Shown here piece after piece: positions 1 through 13,633 of a DNA stretch of 64,000 nt (the first letter of the stretch is position 1; every line of letters starts with the position of its first letter). Origin of the DNA: Arbacia lixula (Eukaryota; Echinodermata; Echinoidea; Arbacioida; Arbaciidae). The stretch spans positions 18,697,371 to 18,761,370 of the forward strand of contig OZ022595.1 of assembly GCA_963669155.1 (NCBI GenBank). The letters run 5' to 3'. The position numbers were made by a program, and so were the translations under genes. Under the pieces are notes generated by a model. It did no database searches and was not told where the DNA came from. It worked only from the letters and a program-made list of their open reading frames with translations.

Positions 1-234
1 GGTAACAATTACGGTAAAGACTGTGATGGTGATGGTGCTGATAATGATGATGATAGTAATGATGATGATGGCGATGGTAATGATGATGATGGTGGTGATA
101 GTAATGATGACAGTTATGGTAATGATTATGACAATACTAATGGTAATGATGATGGTGATAGATATGGTAATGATGTTGGTGATGGTAATGAATGATTATG
201 ATATTGAGGGTGATGATTGATGGGCATGGTGATA

Positions 235-288
<54 letters not shown>

Positions 289-290
289 GT
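1..290. repeat. degenerate (GAT)n / (GGTGAT)n microsatellite
   Basis: The left edge is a GAT/GGTGAT/AATGAT-rich trinucleotide tract that becomes a pure (GAT)n run at about 235-288. All long frames here (poly-Met/Val, poly-Asp, poly-His, poly-Ser) come from the repeat. Confidence 0.95.
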
Positions 291-2329
291 AATTCATGTA
301 CTGTGACCATGATGACCAGTTTAGCCGAGTCCTCGTACCTGAGTGATTTCTCGAGTCTTCTCGTCCCACGTCCAATTTCAAGAACATCCACGAGGGCGTC
401 CCGGAGAGCGTTCCAGAGCGTCCAAGCGTCCCAAGAGCGTCCACGAAGTGTTAATCATGATATTACATGTCAATGATACCTACTAACATTTCTAATAGAG
501 ATCCCTCCGTAAGATTAGTAGTTCTATAGAAAGGATAGCTGTGTATATGCATACATTCACATAAGATTGGGATTTGAGAGCATTTCGTAAGAATTATAAT
601 TCATTAATAAATACTACCAATTAATACGTTAATTTACCGCTGTGGTTTGGCACTTTGTTTCCGTTGTTTCATATGTGATTATTTAGTTCGATTCATAACG
701 GTGGTGGGCTACTCCCGCACGCCAACAGACCACATTATCTTATACCTTTTCGGTCCTCCTCTTCACTACACCCACAGTTGAAGCAGGGGATTGCAACGGG
801 TTAGACAATTAAGTAATGACTACCTAAAATCTGCTCAAACTAAGGCAGTTTATTGAGATGTCGGGGACAGTAAAACGTAAACTGACAACAAAAACTATTA
901 TTGAAAGCAGACGTGAAGGTGTCGAACCTCACAGCGGGATGCGGGACTAATCATGCGGGGGAAGTCGTAGTCGTTACTGCAGACTAATGAATAGGTATTT
1001 CACAACTCCATTTTCTTTGATTGGAAAATTCACGATGTTTCTTGCAGAAAATACCTGATGGTTTGACATGTGTGATGCACAATGGACATTGTTGTGTTCT
1101 GAATTAGTTATCTGATGCACACAATTATGTTGATCCTGGTACGTGAAAAAGTGGACATCTGATTCAATGTTTGATGGATGATTAAAAAAAAATATTAACG
1201 AAGAAAATGTCTGCTCCAAAAATATTTTGATTTCCGTTGACTTTAAGTGGTTTATACACCATAGACAACAAGCAACAACAACTTAATCACTTCGATATTC
1301 TAAAAACAAAGATGTTGTGCATGCCCGAGTGGAAAAATTTATACCAGATATACATACACATGTAATTGTCACATTTTAATTCATAACATGCTAGGACCTA
1401 GGACTTTATATTCGAATAGTGAATCCCCATTTCTCTTTTTCCCATTTATATATGCATCACGAACACATCTTAGGTTTGAAGAACACGTTCCAATTAAAAC
1501 ATTTTGTTGAGAACAAACAAGAATGAATACCTTACAATAATGCATTTTCGAGAGACCACGTCAATATCAACTTATTTCCGAAAGAGGGCGGTATACAACT
1601 TCCGATTGAAACACGTTCATTCGTTAATACAGCAATGAGTCAATATAATGTTTTCCTGGTTGTTTATGCGGGCGAGGGAGAAAACACGAATAATCAAAGA
1701 AAGCAGATTAGCACAAAGTATATCACATACTCCTGAACATAATTTTTTTTTTTTTATAAAAGGGCTCATTTTGTTCCACTATAGGTTTGAAAATTAATCC
1801 TGCTTAAATTATATACTGTAATGGGAAGACAAAAAAGCAGCCAATAGGCGATCGTGAGCAAATGAAATAACAAATCCTCAGAATGTTCGGGCCGAAAATT
1901 CCCTTTAAAACAATACTCTGATATTGTTACTCTCTCTTCAGATTTTAAAAGAAACATATAGTTAGTTGCAAAACTTACGATAACATCTGCACACTTTTCT
2001 AATTTCTTTCTTCTTCTTTTCTCTTTTGACTAGTTCACAACTCTCAATCACCTCCCACCCTCTTCTTTTACCTTCATTTCATCCCATTTATTTTCGAAAA
2101 GTAAAGCTAAAAATAGTCATGCGTAAGTGTTCTAAAATATGCAAATCATCTCTCCTCTTTGTCATTTTCCTTTTCCTTTCTTCACTCCATACGTGGGTCA
2201 ATTATCCAAAAGAGAGAAGGGAAGACTGAGAAGTAGAGAATAAAAGAAAGAAGAAGTATACATTCTAAAAAGAGCCGATAGACAGGGAGATAGAAATGGA
2301 GAACATGAATGTGGTTAAAAACAAGTACA
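291..2329. other. intergenic stretch, no gene seen
   Basis: AT-rich sequence with no frame that resembles a known protein and no convincing exon pair. The only feature I can name is a MITE-B remnant at about 1806-1905. A pyrimidine-rich patch (TTCTTTCTTCTTCTTTTC type) lies near 2000-2100. Confidence 0.6.
1806..1905. mobile_element. MITE family B, diverged remnant
   Basis: It shares with the fuller copy at 19671-20035 the end ATATACTGTA.TGGGAAGAC, the middle AACAAATCCTC, and the far end TTCCCTTTAAAA. Internal parts are missing, so this is an old deletion derivative. Confidence 0.6.
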
Positions 2330-2333
2330 TTAA

Positions 2334-2900
2334 AGGCTTAATACCGTTAATTAGAAGAATAAGTTGCCACTAAACTATGTAAAATTATCGACTAAAAACG
2401 AATTTCGCATTCGTTTGCCGCAATAAAGTCTCATTTTGACGAAAATTTGAAAAATGCACGCCTCCAGTGACATATGAGAAGTCAAAATTCCATAGATTGT
2501 ACGGAAGTCAACAATTGAACATTTTTGTAATGTATTCACAACTTTCCCCCCTAACTGCGTAGTAACGCGTAATTGCATTCGCCTGTATCTTGTCATTCAG
2601 ATTCAATGGATGGAATGCACTTTGAATCTATTAGTTGTTGCTACTCAGACAAGCCTCGGACAAGCTTTGGGGTTCCCATTGGTAACGTATTGTTTGAATT
2701 GCGTGAAAAAAAAAACATTTTATTCACGCCGTTGGCATTTATGGCATTTTGACTTCTCATACGTCACTGGAGGCGTGCGTTTTGTTAAAATTTTAGTCAA
2801 AATGAGACTTTATTGCGGCAAACGAATGTGAAGTTCGTTTTGTTTAGTGGATAATTTTACATAGATTAGTGGGAACTTATTTTTCTAATTTAGTAACCCT
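2334..2900. mobile_element. MITE family A, copy 1 (long inverted repeats, TTAA target site)
   Basis: A ~567 bp element whose two ends are inverted copies of each other for about 165 bp. Shared blocks include AATAAGTTCCCACTAAT, GCCGCAATAAAGTCTCATTT and CACGCCTCCAGTGACGT. It is flanked by TTAA at 2330-2333 and 2901-2904. The right end reads AGTAACCCT next to TTAA; the left end is somewhat diverged. A sister copy lies in NGLY1 intron 4 at 16218-16771. TTAA duplications are typical of piggyBac-type elements, so it is probably a non-autonomous relative. No transposase frame is present. Confidence 0.85.
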
Positions 2901-3725
2901 TTAAAGATGAAGGAAAGACAGCGGAGTACCATCTTTTGAAGTATTTGTGTGGCACATTTGACTTTGTTCAAACGTTATGCACAAAATTCTCAGAGAGCAG
3001 CAGTGTATCTTGCACACGAGTGGTCTGAAAAAGTAAAGGAGAGTTTGCTTTCGAGGCACGTATGTTAAGACCTTAAAGTGTGTCCCTATCCACGTGAACC
3101 AGGTAGCAAATCCCCTGTTTAGAATTCTATAGAAAACGTGCGGAAGTAATTTTATATTTGTGACGTCAGCAGACTCCACCACGTCACATCGCGACATATC
3201 TTGACGTCGAGGCTGCCTGGTGCAAGCTCTGATCGGAACCCAGCCGTCCCTTACCCGGGGAACAGCCCGGTTGCCAGATCCTACGTTCGCCCACTAAACT
3301 GGACCGCTTCCACGGGGGATTAGCGTGTTGCAATTTTTCTGCGTGTGTGATTTCCATCCATCGGAATATCTCCTATTTTTTCTTTCCGCGAATCCTCGAG
3401 TGTGTATATTTACGTACATCCTAACAGAGATTTTTTTTTGTTATTAACGCACATCTATCAATCACTGTTTTTATAGAGTTGGGAATGTTTTAATTTAAAT
3501 TTTGACGTCAATAGCCTACTCTCAGTTTTCAGAATAGTTTCTAATCTGGCGCAACCCGTGAAACAAATTAATGTTGACAAATAGCCGAAATTACATGCGA
3601 GGGAGCGCATAGCGACTGAGCGGGACAATGTTGCTTTTTGATCGTCCAAAATCTTTTTCGCATCGCTATATTGTATACTTAGCACAAATGATTTTTGTTC
3701 TCGGCTTGTGCGGGGCCCTTTAGGA

Positions 3726-3872
<147 letters not shown>

Positions 3873-4326
3873 TTATGTGCAAATTCATACGTTATTGCCC
3901 ACCGCCCCGATCAGGCAACCTTGGCTGGAGGGGATATGCAAATCACAAATTGGAAATTAATTGAATAGGCTTCAACCCCCATGATATAAATCGTTAGGGC
4001 GTTGGGCCACAAGAACTTACTGCATGCCCCCTCCCACCTCACCCCTTCAATTGAACTACAACCTGTCGAGATTTATACCCGGCCTTTTGGCAAATTGTTT
4101 GTTATTGTTGTCGTGGTGACTAAGTCGGCCGTTTGAGTGGGCGCAGAATAAAGAGCGGGTTCAAACGATCTGAACCGACTTGACCAAACTTGACGTCGAC
4201 ACTTGCATAAATCGTAAACAGTTTGCTGCAGAAAAGGATGTTTTCTTAATATTGTGAATATCCTATCTTTCTCTAACCTTCATTACAACATAGGCCTACA
4301 TTTTTTTTCCAGTAAGTTAGTATCCT

Positions 4327-4436
4327 GGGGCCATATTTATGAAAGCTTATTAGTCTAGTCAGCTACTAAAATTGCATGTAGCTGAATGCGCTTTAGCTAC
4401 TAACTAGGCTTAGTTAGGTTTCATGAATATGGCCCC
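4327..4436. mobile_element. small fold-back element, family D (GGGGCCATATT.ATGAAA termini)
   Basis: A ~110 bp palindrome: GGGGCCATATTTATGAAAGC at the left is mirrored by TTTCATGAATATGGCCCC at the right, with further pairing inside (GCCTAGTTAGTAGCTAAAG against CTAGTCAGCTACTAAAA). A related copy lies at 23336-23453. Confidence 0.75.
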
Positions 4437-4627
4437 TGCAATTATAGGTTAACTCTTTTGTCAATCAAGATGCACACATACGGTAATACAATAACAAAAA
4501 GACAAACGTGGTTTCGTAGCGATCTCTGGAAAATCCATACCCTACATCACAAGCGCCCATAAAGAGTCTGGATTTTGTTTGCATTGCAGTATGTGTTCAT
4601 GTGTGTTCATGTGTGCCTTCATATTTG

Positions 4628-4678
4628 TTTGTGTGTGTGCGTATGTGTGTGTGTGTGTGTGTGTGTGTGGGGGGGGGG
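4628..4678 (+). repeat. (GT)n ending in poly-G
   Basis: An imperfect (GT)n run followed directly by about 9 G residues, the same design as the tract at 3726-3872. Confidence 0.95.
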
Positions 4679-4929
4679 CTAGTTTGATTTTCTGCACTTC
4701 ACACAGTTGACCTCCCTATCTTGCTAAGACATGCCCCCGTGGGATCAGCGTGTTTTGGCTTCTTGACTTATCGAGTGGGCGAGAAGGGAGGATGGAGGGG
4801 GCGCACGAGCACGAGCAGGGAGGATGCTTGACGTCTATCAATAAAACGCCCCTCGGGACGACGGGATCGGTGCTCAGATGGAAAGGTTAGGCTCATTAAG
4901 CACGGGGGATTGTCAGAATTATGGCACGG

Positions 4930-4950
4930 TGGGGGCGGGGGGGGGGGGGG
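4930..4950 (+). repeat. poly-G tract
   Basis: A 20-G tract with a single C interruption, about 250 bp downstream of the second (GT)n-poly-G tract. Confidence 0.9.
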
Positions 4951-5462
4951 CTCGCCCCCTTTTTCTTTTGAAAGTAATCATAAGTCCAATCCCTTATCTC
5001 TAATGTTTGGAATACATGAGTTTTGGTTCCCTTTCCAAGCTCAAAGTTCGGATGTCTCATCGCATCGCAAGGCGGTTAGGAAATACATTTCACAATTTTG
5101 ATGATAGTTATCAGATTTGTTTTTATCAAACAAAGATACTGTAAGTATTTATACCGATGCCGATGTGCAGGAGGGATATATATCTGCAGACAATGCTTGC
5201 TATTTAAATAAAATAGTATGCCTTCGGACTTTCGGATTTTTTTCCATATTCTTTATTTGATTTCATTCCCATGATCAAATAAACAATTTCACTTTATAAC
5301 ATACAATCACAAATACATAAACGTAATATTTCTATTGATTCGACAAACACAATGATTTACCACTTGTATAAAAATATGTAAATGTGCCATATTCCTCCTG
5401 AATATATATGCAACTTATAAATCATATCCCTCTGAAATGGAAAAGGAAAACGGGCGCGCGTA

Positions 5463-5463
5463 C

Positions 5464-5501
<38 letters not shown>

Positions 5502-5544
5502 AGCACTCACATACACCCCCCCCCCCCACACACACACACACACC
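5463..5544 (+). repeat. (CA)n, poly-C, (CA)n composite microsatellite
   Basis: A (CA)n run, a short unique spacer, 12 C residues, then a second (CA)n run. On the opposite strand this is again (GT)n joined to poly-G. Confidence 0.95.
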
Positions 5545-5785
5545 CGTCTCCTTTAAAGACAGAGTAGACCATTTGCAAAAGTCATGAAACTCGACAGGAA
5601 TTAGCAGTATGCCCCAACAAAAACGTGTATGAAATCTCACATTAATAATTTCATGAACTTTTTCGGGAAAAGTGAAAAACAATCCTTGTTTACGTTTGAA
5701 ACAGCTCGATCATGGTCTACGCTCATAAACCGTATTGCAGCGCTTAGTGTAGTCCACTGCCTGGACTGATTTATGTTATGTACGT

Positions 5786-5940
5786 ATTGCGGACACGCAG
5801 AGCTAGATGTATTCGTCCGCCCTCCAAATTCTCAGCTTCATGGACTATTTTTTCGGGCGGACAAATTCGGGAAGTCGCGCAATCAGTGGTTTGGCGCGCT
5901 GTGCGCACTATGTGAATCACTGGCGTAATGCAGCGATGGG
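5786..5940 (-). repeat. dispersed repeat family I, copy 1
   Basis: The reverse complement matches 29897-30020 over a long block that includes ACGCCA.TGATTCACATAGT, CCACTGATTGCGCGA and CTGTCCGCCCGAAAAAA (one or a few changes each). It is G+C-richer than its surroundings. No protein is evident. Confidence 0.75.
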
Positions 5941-6330
5941 TTAGGAAGGAGAAACAACTCGAACATAATATATTCAAACATCTGTATGGATACTAAAGCG
6001 TGCTAATGAATGTCAAAAGCATTCCACAATCACTACAATGCTTTGATGTCCCATGCGCAGCACCGACATTTAGCTGCTGTCAACTTGGAAAGCAATATCT
6101 TTAATTCACTGTTTTGTCTGTGAAAGCTATGTTTCTTATCACATTTTTGTGCAATTTTCAAGAAAGTTACTGGCAACACCACTAAAGATCCTGTCCTCGG
6201 TTTTCTTCAAAATATTGTTGAATGATGCACAGACGGAGATATAAGATAATATTCTTACTTACACAATTAACACATTTCTTCACTTTCCGCAGATTTCTGC
6301 AAATGTGGGATTCAAACATTATCAAAATTA

Positions 6331-9091
6331 TTGATTGATTGATTGATTGATTGTTTTATTACCATCATCATCATCATTGACAAGAGTATATGAAACATGA
6401 CATTTCTACTGACAATTTCATTACATGGATACATGATACATGAATACTGTATGTCATAACAACTTTTTTTTCAACTGTCAGAGATGATTTATAATTAATG
6501 GCAATATGGAGTCAGATATAGCACATGTGCTAGTCGAGCCTGACTCGCATTTGATTACAAATCTGTTGAGACAAAAAATACATAAATATAAATAGCTTCA
6601 TACATGAATTGTATAAAGATTATACCTTCTTATGAAAATTATTCTATAATCTAATTTAAAAGCAGTTCGTATAACAATTTGATTAATGCTTCATACAAAG
6701 AAGATGTACTTAATATGATATTACATGAAAGAAATGAAGTGGAAAGTAAAATATTACATATAATGAAACTATGTGTCTTTTCTTTATAATTGAATGATTA
6801 ATTAAGGTAAAATAATGTACAAGTTAGTTAATCGTAATGAAACATAATCATAGGGAATACAAAACAACCATTTACTTTTCGCTCAATAGCATGTCTGAAA
6901 TAGCTTTCCGAAAACCACATCGAGATGTTTCTGCTCTCAAAGTTTGTGGGATTGCGTTCCAAAAACTACTTCCTACAAAGGACATTGAGAATTTCCCCTG
7001 CATTGTTTTGAAAAGGGGGAGACGAAGTTGTTGGCCCTCTTTTTGTCGCGTCGAATAATTGTGTTGTATAATACTGCAATAATCCTTAACAGCATGTGGC
7101 AACTTGTCATGAACTAAATCAAACATGAATGTACATACAGATAACTTGTGCAGGTGATATATGTTCAACAATTTTAGCTCTTCAAAAAGAGGTTGAGTAT
7201 GGGCACGATATAAGCTAAATGTTATGGCACGTACAGCCATTTTTTGCGTATAGAATATACAATTAAGATTTGATTTATAAGTACTACCCCAAACTTCAAT
7301 GCCATATGTAATGTGGGGTTGAATGAATGCTTTGTATAACATAAATAGAGTATGCCTAGGTACAAAGTATCGTAATTTAAATAAAATACCAACCTTCCTT
7401 CTGACAGATTCATTTACAGCACGGATCTGGGCATCCCATGTCAAATGTTTATCAATGTGTATGCCCACAAATGTAGCGACATCTACTTCTTTTATTTCTT
7501 GCCCATATAATTCTATTTTACCCAGAAGGGTAAACTTTTTTCTTCGGCTGCTTAACAACATGTAATTTGTTTTTGAGATATTAACTGTTAGTTTATTTGC
7601 AACACACCAGTCTTGTATTTTCCGTACATGATAATTAACTTCATTGACATCTATATCAATTTCTTTTTTTGAAAAAGTATGAAAAATATTAGAATCATCA
7701 GCAAATAATCTGAAGTTAAAGAAGTCAGTTGCAGACGGCAAGTCATTTATGTAAATCAAAAATAATGTAGGCCCTAATACAGAGCCCTGTGGAACACCAC
7801 ATTTTATCAGCCTTTTCTCTGAAGAAGATTCTTTGTATTTCACAAATTGATAACGATCTTTCAAGTAACTTTCGAACAATTTAAGTGGGAGACCACGGAT
7901 ACCATAATGTGATAACTTCCGAAATAATATTGCATGATCAATCGTGTCAAACGCTTTCTGGAAATCCAGAAATATTCCGAGTGTTAACTGACCTTCATCC
8001 ATTGCTTTTAACACTGAATTAATGAGATTGACAAGGGACAATTTTGTGCTATACTTCTTTCGAAACCCATACTGATGCCGGTATAAGATATTGCAATTTT
8101 CAAGAAAACTTATAAGACGGATATTAACAATCTTCTCTAAGACCTTACCTAATACTGGGAGCACTGATATTGGTCTGTAATTTCCAGAATCATCTTTACT
8201 GCCTTTCTTAAAAAGTGGGGTTACTTTTGCTGTTTTCATCTCATCAGGAAATTTACCACTGGCTAATGACAGATTGAATATATGTGACAATGCTTCCGAC
8301 AAAACAGGAGCTCCATCTTTAAGCAGACGCACTGGAATGTTATCATGACCACAGGCCTTTTTTATATCTAGGGAACAAATGAGATCTAAGACTTCCTGCT
8401 TAGTCACAGGTTTCCAGAATAAGGATTGCTCTACACAATTACCTAGATAGTCATGAACTGAATGATCAGAACTTGGCAATGCTTCAGCTAATTTTGGACC
8501 TATGCTTGAAAAGAAATCATTGAATTCATTTGCAATGTCCTTTTCCGACGTAATTACTACTTCATTTCCATCAATCATTTTGATAAGTTTGTCCACAGTG
8601 GTACCTTTGATTTCCGTATTTTGCCCGTTTAATATATCATTGATAATTTTCCATGTCTTACTTGTATTATTTTTATTATCATTCAACAAAGTACTATAAT
8701 ATGCACGTTTCGCAGTTCTAAGAACTGTTGTTAATGTGTTGCGATAATTCCGATATATTTGCAAAACATTCACATTATAGTTGGATTTCTTCACTTTTGA
8801 ATACAACTTAAATTTCTTATGGATCGACTTGTAAATACCTCTAGTTATCCATGGCTTTTTAGGAGTGCCCTTAACCCTGTCCCCCGTCCTTACTTTGATA
8901 GGTGCATGCTTGTTGCAAATGTTATTAAACACAGAACAAAAATTGGAATAAGCTTCATTCACATCATCGCAATTTCGGATGCATGACCACTCTTGCTCAG
9001 CAAGTTCCTGAGCAAATGCATTCACATCATACTGTTTATAACATCTATAATGTATTCTTTGGTGACATCCTTCTTGTTTCTTTATCTTCAT
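6331..9091 (-). mobile_element. LINE, 5'-truncated, CR1/Jockey-like group
   Basis: A non-LTR retrotransposon inserted on the minus strand about 4.4 kb upstream of the NGLY1 start. It consists of the second frame (6872-9091), a 3' UTR of roughly 520 bp, and a (CAAT)n tail at 6331-6352, the short tandem tail typical of CR1-related LINEs. The endonuclease half is absent and the element begins just after where it would end, as expected from incomplete reverse transcription. The target-site duplication could not be found by eye. Clade (CR1, Crack, Daphne and others) is not resolved. Confidence 0.9.
6872..9091 (-). CDS. LINE reverse transcriptase (ORF2, 5'-truncated, 739 codons open)
   Basis: It would copy the element's RNA into DNA at a nicked target. 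The reverse transcriptase fingers and palm are complete. NYRPISVLP is at about residues 304-312. Motif A LDFQKAFDTIDH is at about 375-386, with catalytic Asp376. GVPQGSVLGPTLF is at about 432-444. The catalytic FADD box is at about 463-466. A C-terminal region with ITYGIEVWG (about 594-602) follows. The amino end, HQRIHYRCYKQYDVNAF, is the linker that normally follows the apurinic endonuclease domain, so that domain is missing. The stated start is only the first Met of the open frame, not a real initiation site. The frame has no stop or shift over 2.2 kb, which argues for a young insertion. It cannot move on its own without the endonuclease. Confidence 0.92.
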   Translation of the reverse strand: MKIKKQEGCHQRIHYRCYKQYDVNAFAQELAEQEWSCIRNCDDVNEAYSNFCSVFNNICNKHAPIKVRTGDRVKGTPKKPWITRGIYKSIHKKFKLYSKVKKSNYNVNVLQIYRNYRNTLTTVLRTAKRAYYSTLLNDNKNNTSKTWKIINDILNGQNTEIKGTTVDKLIKMIDGNEVVITSEKDIANEFNDFFSSIGPKLAEALPSSDHSVHDYLGNCVEQSLFWKPVTKQEVLDLICSLDIKKACGHDNIPVRLLKDGAPVLSEALSHIFNLSLASGKFPDEMKTAKVTPLFKKGSKDDSGNYRPISVLPVLGKVLEKIVNIRLISFLENCNILYRHQYGFRKKYSTKLSLVNLINSVLKAMDEGQLTLGIFLDFQKAFDTIDHAILFRKLSHYGIRGLPLKLFESYLKDRYQFVKYKESSSEKRLIKCGVPQGSVLGPTLFLIYINDLPSATDFFNFRLFADDSNIFHTFSKKEIDIDVNEVNYHVRKIQDWCVANKLTVNISKTNYMLLSSRRKKFTLLGKIELYGQEIKEVDVATFVGIHIDKHLTWDAQIRAVNESVRRKVGILFKLRYFVPRHTLFMLYKAFIQPHITYGIEVWGSTYKSNLNCIFYTQKMAVRAITFSLYRAHTQPLFEELKLLNIYHLHKLSVCTFMFDLVHDKLPHAVKDYCSIIQHNYSTRQKEGQQLRLPLFKTMQGKFSMSFVGSSFWNAIPQTLRAETSRCGFRKAISDMLLSEK

Positions 9092-10316
9092 TAACAGAGT
9101 TTGCGTGCATTTGCGTGCAACTGAGATATTTTAGTAGAAAAACTGTTTATTTTTGTTCGCTGATATCTCTTTTCATCAAAAAGTATTGATGCAATCCAAC
9201 AGAACCGGACAAGCGAAATAAGACTCTACATTTCTTTTGTTCTATCTGAGGAACCGTTGTTACGCAATCATATTCGTTATTTTTAAAACACCTGAAAAGC
9301 ACATGCTGAGAAGACATTTTTTTTCGGCGGTGCCACGCATGGGTTCAAAGAAAGAAAGTTGTTTCATATCCTTCCATAACACATCCCTGCGTAATGTGTG
9401 TGGGAGAATAAGCGTTGATAAAATACGGCCAATGGTCAACGCATCAATGTATGGCGCGATAAGTCGTGATGTGCGCTATTGCGCATTGTGGTCTCCGGTG
9501 TCTAGTCCATTTGGACAACCGGTTCACAACACACTCAAAGTCTAGCGATCGCTGTATTTTCACTTACAGTCAGTTTCCAGATCTACTATTGGAAGAGAAG
9601 TTCTTATAAAACATTATCTTCCATTTTCATGTTTTTACAAAAATGATATTTCATTGACCTGCGAAAGGGCTACCATGTCTTTGAAATCTGGTCATGCCCC
9701 AATTTCAAAACAGGGTCATGCAGGATCAAAATGGGAGGAGAAGGTAAGTCGGTCGATCAATGAACTCAAACATGGCCGAGCATGACGTATGCCAAGAATG
9801 TGTCCCTTGGGGAAATGAGATGATAGTTTAAGGTATGGCAATGGTAGCCTAATTGAAAAGTGCTTGAACCACTTATAAAGGGAGGGTTCTTTCAGGTACT
9901 CGTTGCATCCCCTTAGAGAGGGAGATAGAGAAGGGGGGGGGGGGGGGTGAAGTTGCGTGAAACACCTGCAGTACAGGCTTCTAAATGTAAAGCAGGTTAT
10001 AGTATTGTTGATATTCGTTTAAATTGTGGATTGTAACAAAAATATTTTCTCCACACTAATATGGGATTTCCCGCTCAATTTTGACAGTTTGTAACTCAAG
10101 AACAGTAAATAAGATTTCACTTTTACATGGTGCGGACAATGCGGGTCCTTAGCCATTTCAATTTGCTTTTTTTTGCGGAGGGACCGCATGCATGTTCCCA
10201 AAATGTCCGGTAAAGGGGTCCTTTTTTGCGGGACAAGTCCGGCCCGCGAATTGTAAAAAAAATGGGGTGTATTTGACTTTTCACCCGGAGATTCCTTTAA
10301 AAAGGGTGTTTTTTTT

Positions 10317-10368
<52 letters not shown>
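10317..10368 (+). repeat. (TC)n microsatellite
   Basis: About 25 nearly perfect TC units. The Arg-Glu frame on the opposite strand is a product of this repeat. Confidence 0.95.
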
Positions 10369-10371
<3 letters not shown>

Positions 10372-10621
10372 GGACTCCTGAGAAATATTGGAGAACAAAC
10401 AATAAAAACCTGTGCATCATACTCTGAAAAGTCATTGTTTTGCTATTGGTTTGTCCTCCATCATGACATCGGGGAACCTCTATAGTAATGACAGCTTACC
10501 TGAGATGATGGGCATGGGGGAGGGGGGGGGGAGGAGGTTGTCTGTCCCGAGAAAGGGGGTTGGAATGAGAGCTCACCTGAGATGGGGGGGGGGGGGGGGG
10601 AGGGGTCTCCAAGGCAGGAAA

Positions 10622-10663
10622 AACCCTCGAAAAGCCCGCGAAAAGCCCGCGAAAAGCCCGCGA
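10622..10663 (+). repeat. 11-bp minisatellite, about 3.5 copies
   Basis: The unit AAAAGCCCGCG is repeated in tandem without spacers. Confidence 0.85.
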
Positions 10664-11271
10664 ATGTGGGGTTCAGAAATTTTGGCAGACCTGACCCTGC
10701 CTGAGATGGGGGTGCTCTCAAAGGGAGGGAACGAGCATAGGCGTACCTTAAACATTGGGTTCGGATTTTGTTTTAGTGATTTCACAAGTATGAGAAGAAT
10801 CCTTGCTACTTGCTACTCCTCACACCTGGCTCTTTTGTTGAACATTCTTTATTACATAATCACCCATATCATTTACCCACCTTCATTCTTCTTGTTTTCT
10901 TTTGTTATTCATAGGAAGCACTGCCTAATTAGAAATACAGCTAATTGTTTAAAACACCTGAATGCGGCGGTCATCATAGACCAAAGGAATGCTATCCGAG
11001 CGCAGTCCATCCATGCTAGGTCCACGTCACACAATAGCAGTTTCCTTGATTGAAGCAGGCGGGTCCGAAACGATCCTTAAGATATGGCGGGAAATTTAAA
11101 GATGTAGACGGATCAACATACATAGAAAGCCTCAAAAAGATGCATAGATATGTCAGTAACCAGAATGAAATGAGCAATTGCCCCATATTGCATCTAGAAG
11201 TATCCAAAAAAAAAACCACAGGCATCTCTTTACCAAACATTCGCATGATGATGAAGACAAGAAACAAACGG

Positions 11272-13517
<2,246 letters not shown>

Positions 13518-13633
13518 ATGGCAATGTCTAGCACTGAAGTAAAACACGTATTTCAGGAACTATCTCACAATGATCCCAGCGTTTTCCTGGATGTTTCAGA
13601 ATTGCTTTTGAAATATGTCAATAATATAATCAG
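13518..13633 (+). CDS. NGLY1: NGLY1 coding exon 1 (start of PUB domain)
   Basis: It encodes [17 protein letters not shown] and on to [12 protein letters not shown], the first PUB helices. The donor AG|GTTTGT leaves phase 2. Confidence 0.85.

Larger units (their letters stand above)
9092..11270. other. intergenic stretch, no gene seen
   Basis: It contains poly-G runs (about 9937-9947, 10523-10530, 10585-10600), a (TC)n tract, an 11-bp minisatellite and a dispersed ~100 bp block (about 10820-10920) that recurs at about 12510-12620. A 102-codon frame at 9237-9545 has no recognisable homology. Confidence 0.55.

Noticed and set aside
192-476. 94-codon poly-Asp frame and its poly-His / poly-Ser shadows
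   Set aside because: Entirely driven by the (GAT)n microsatellite.
9237-9545. 102-codon plus-strand frame
   Set aside because: No recognisable family, no splice partners; chance frame is the simplest explanation.
10019-10435. 138-codon frame with (Arg-Glu)n
   Set aside because: Translation of the (TC)n microsatellite; flanks have no homology.
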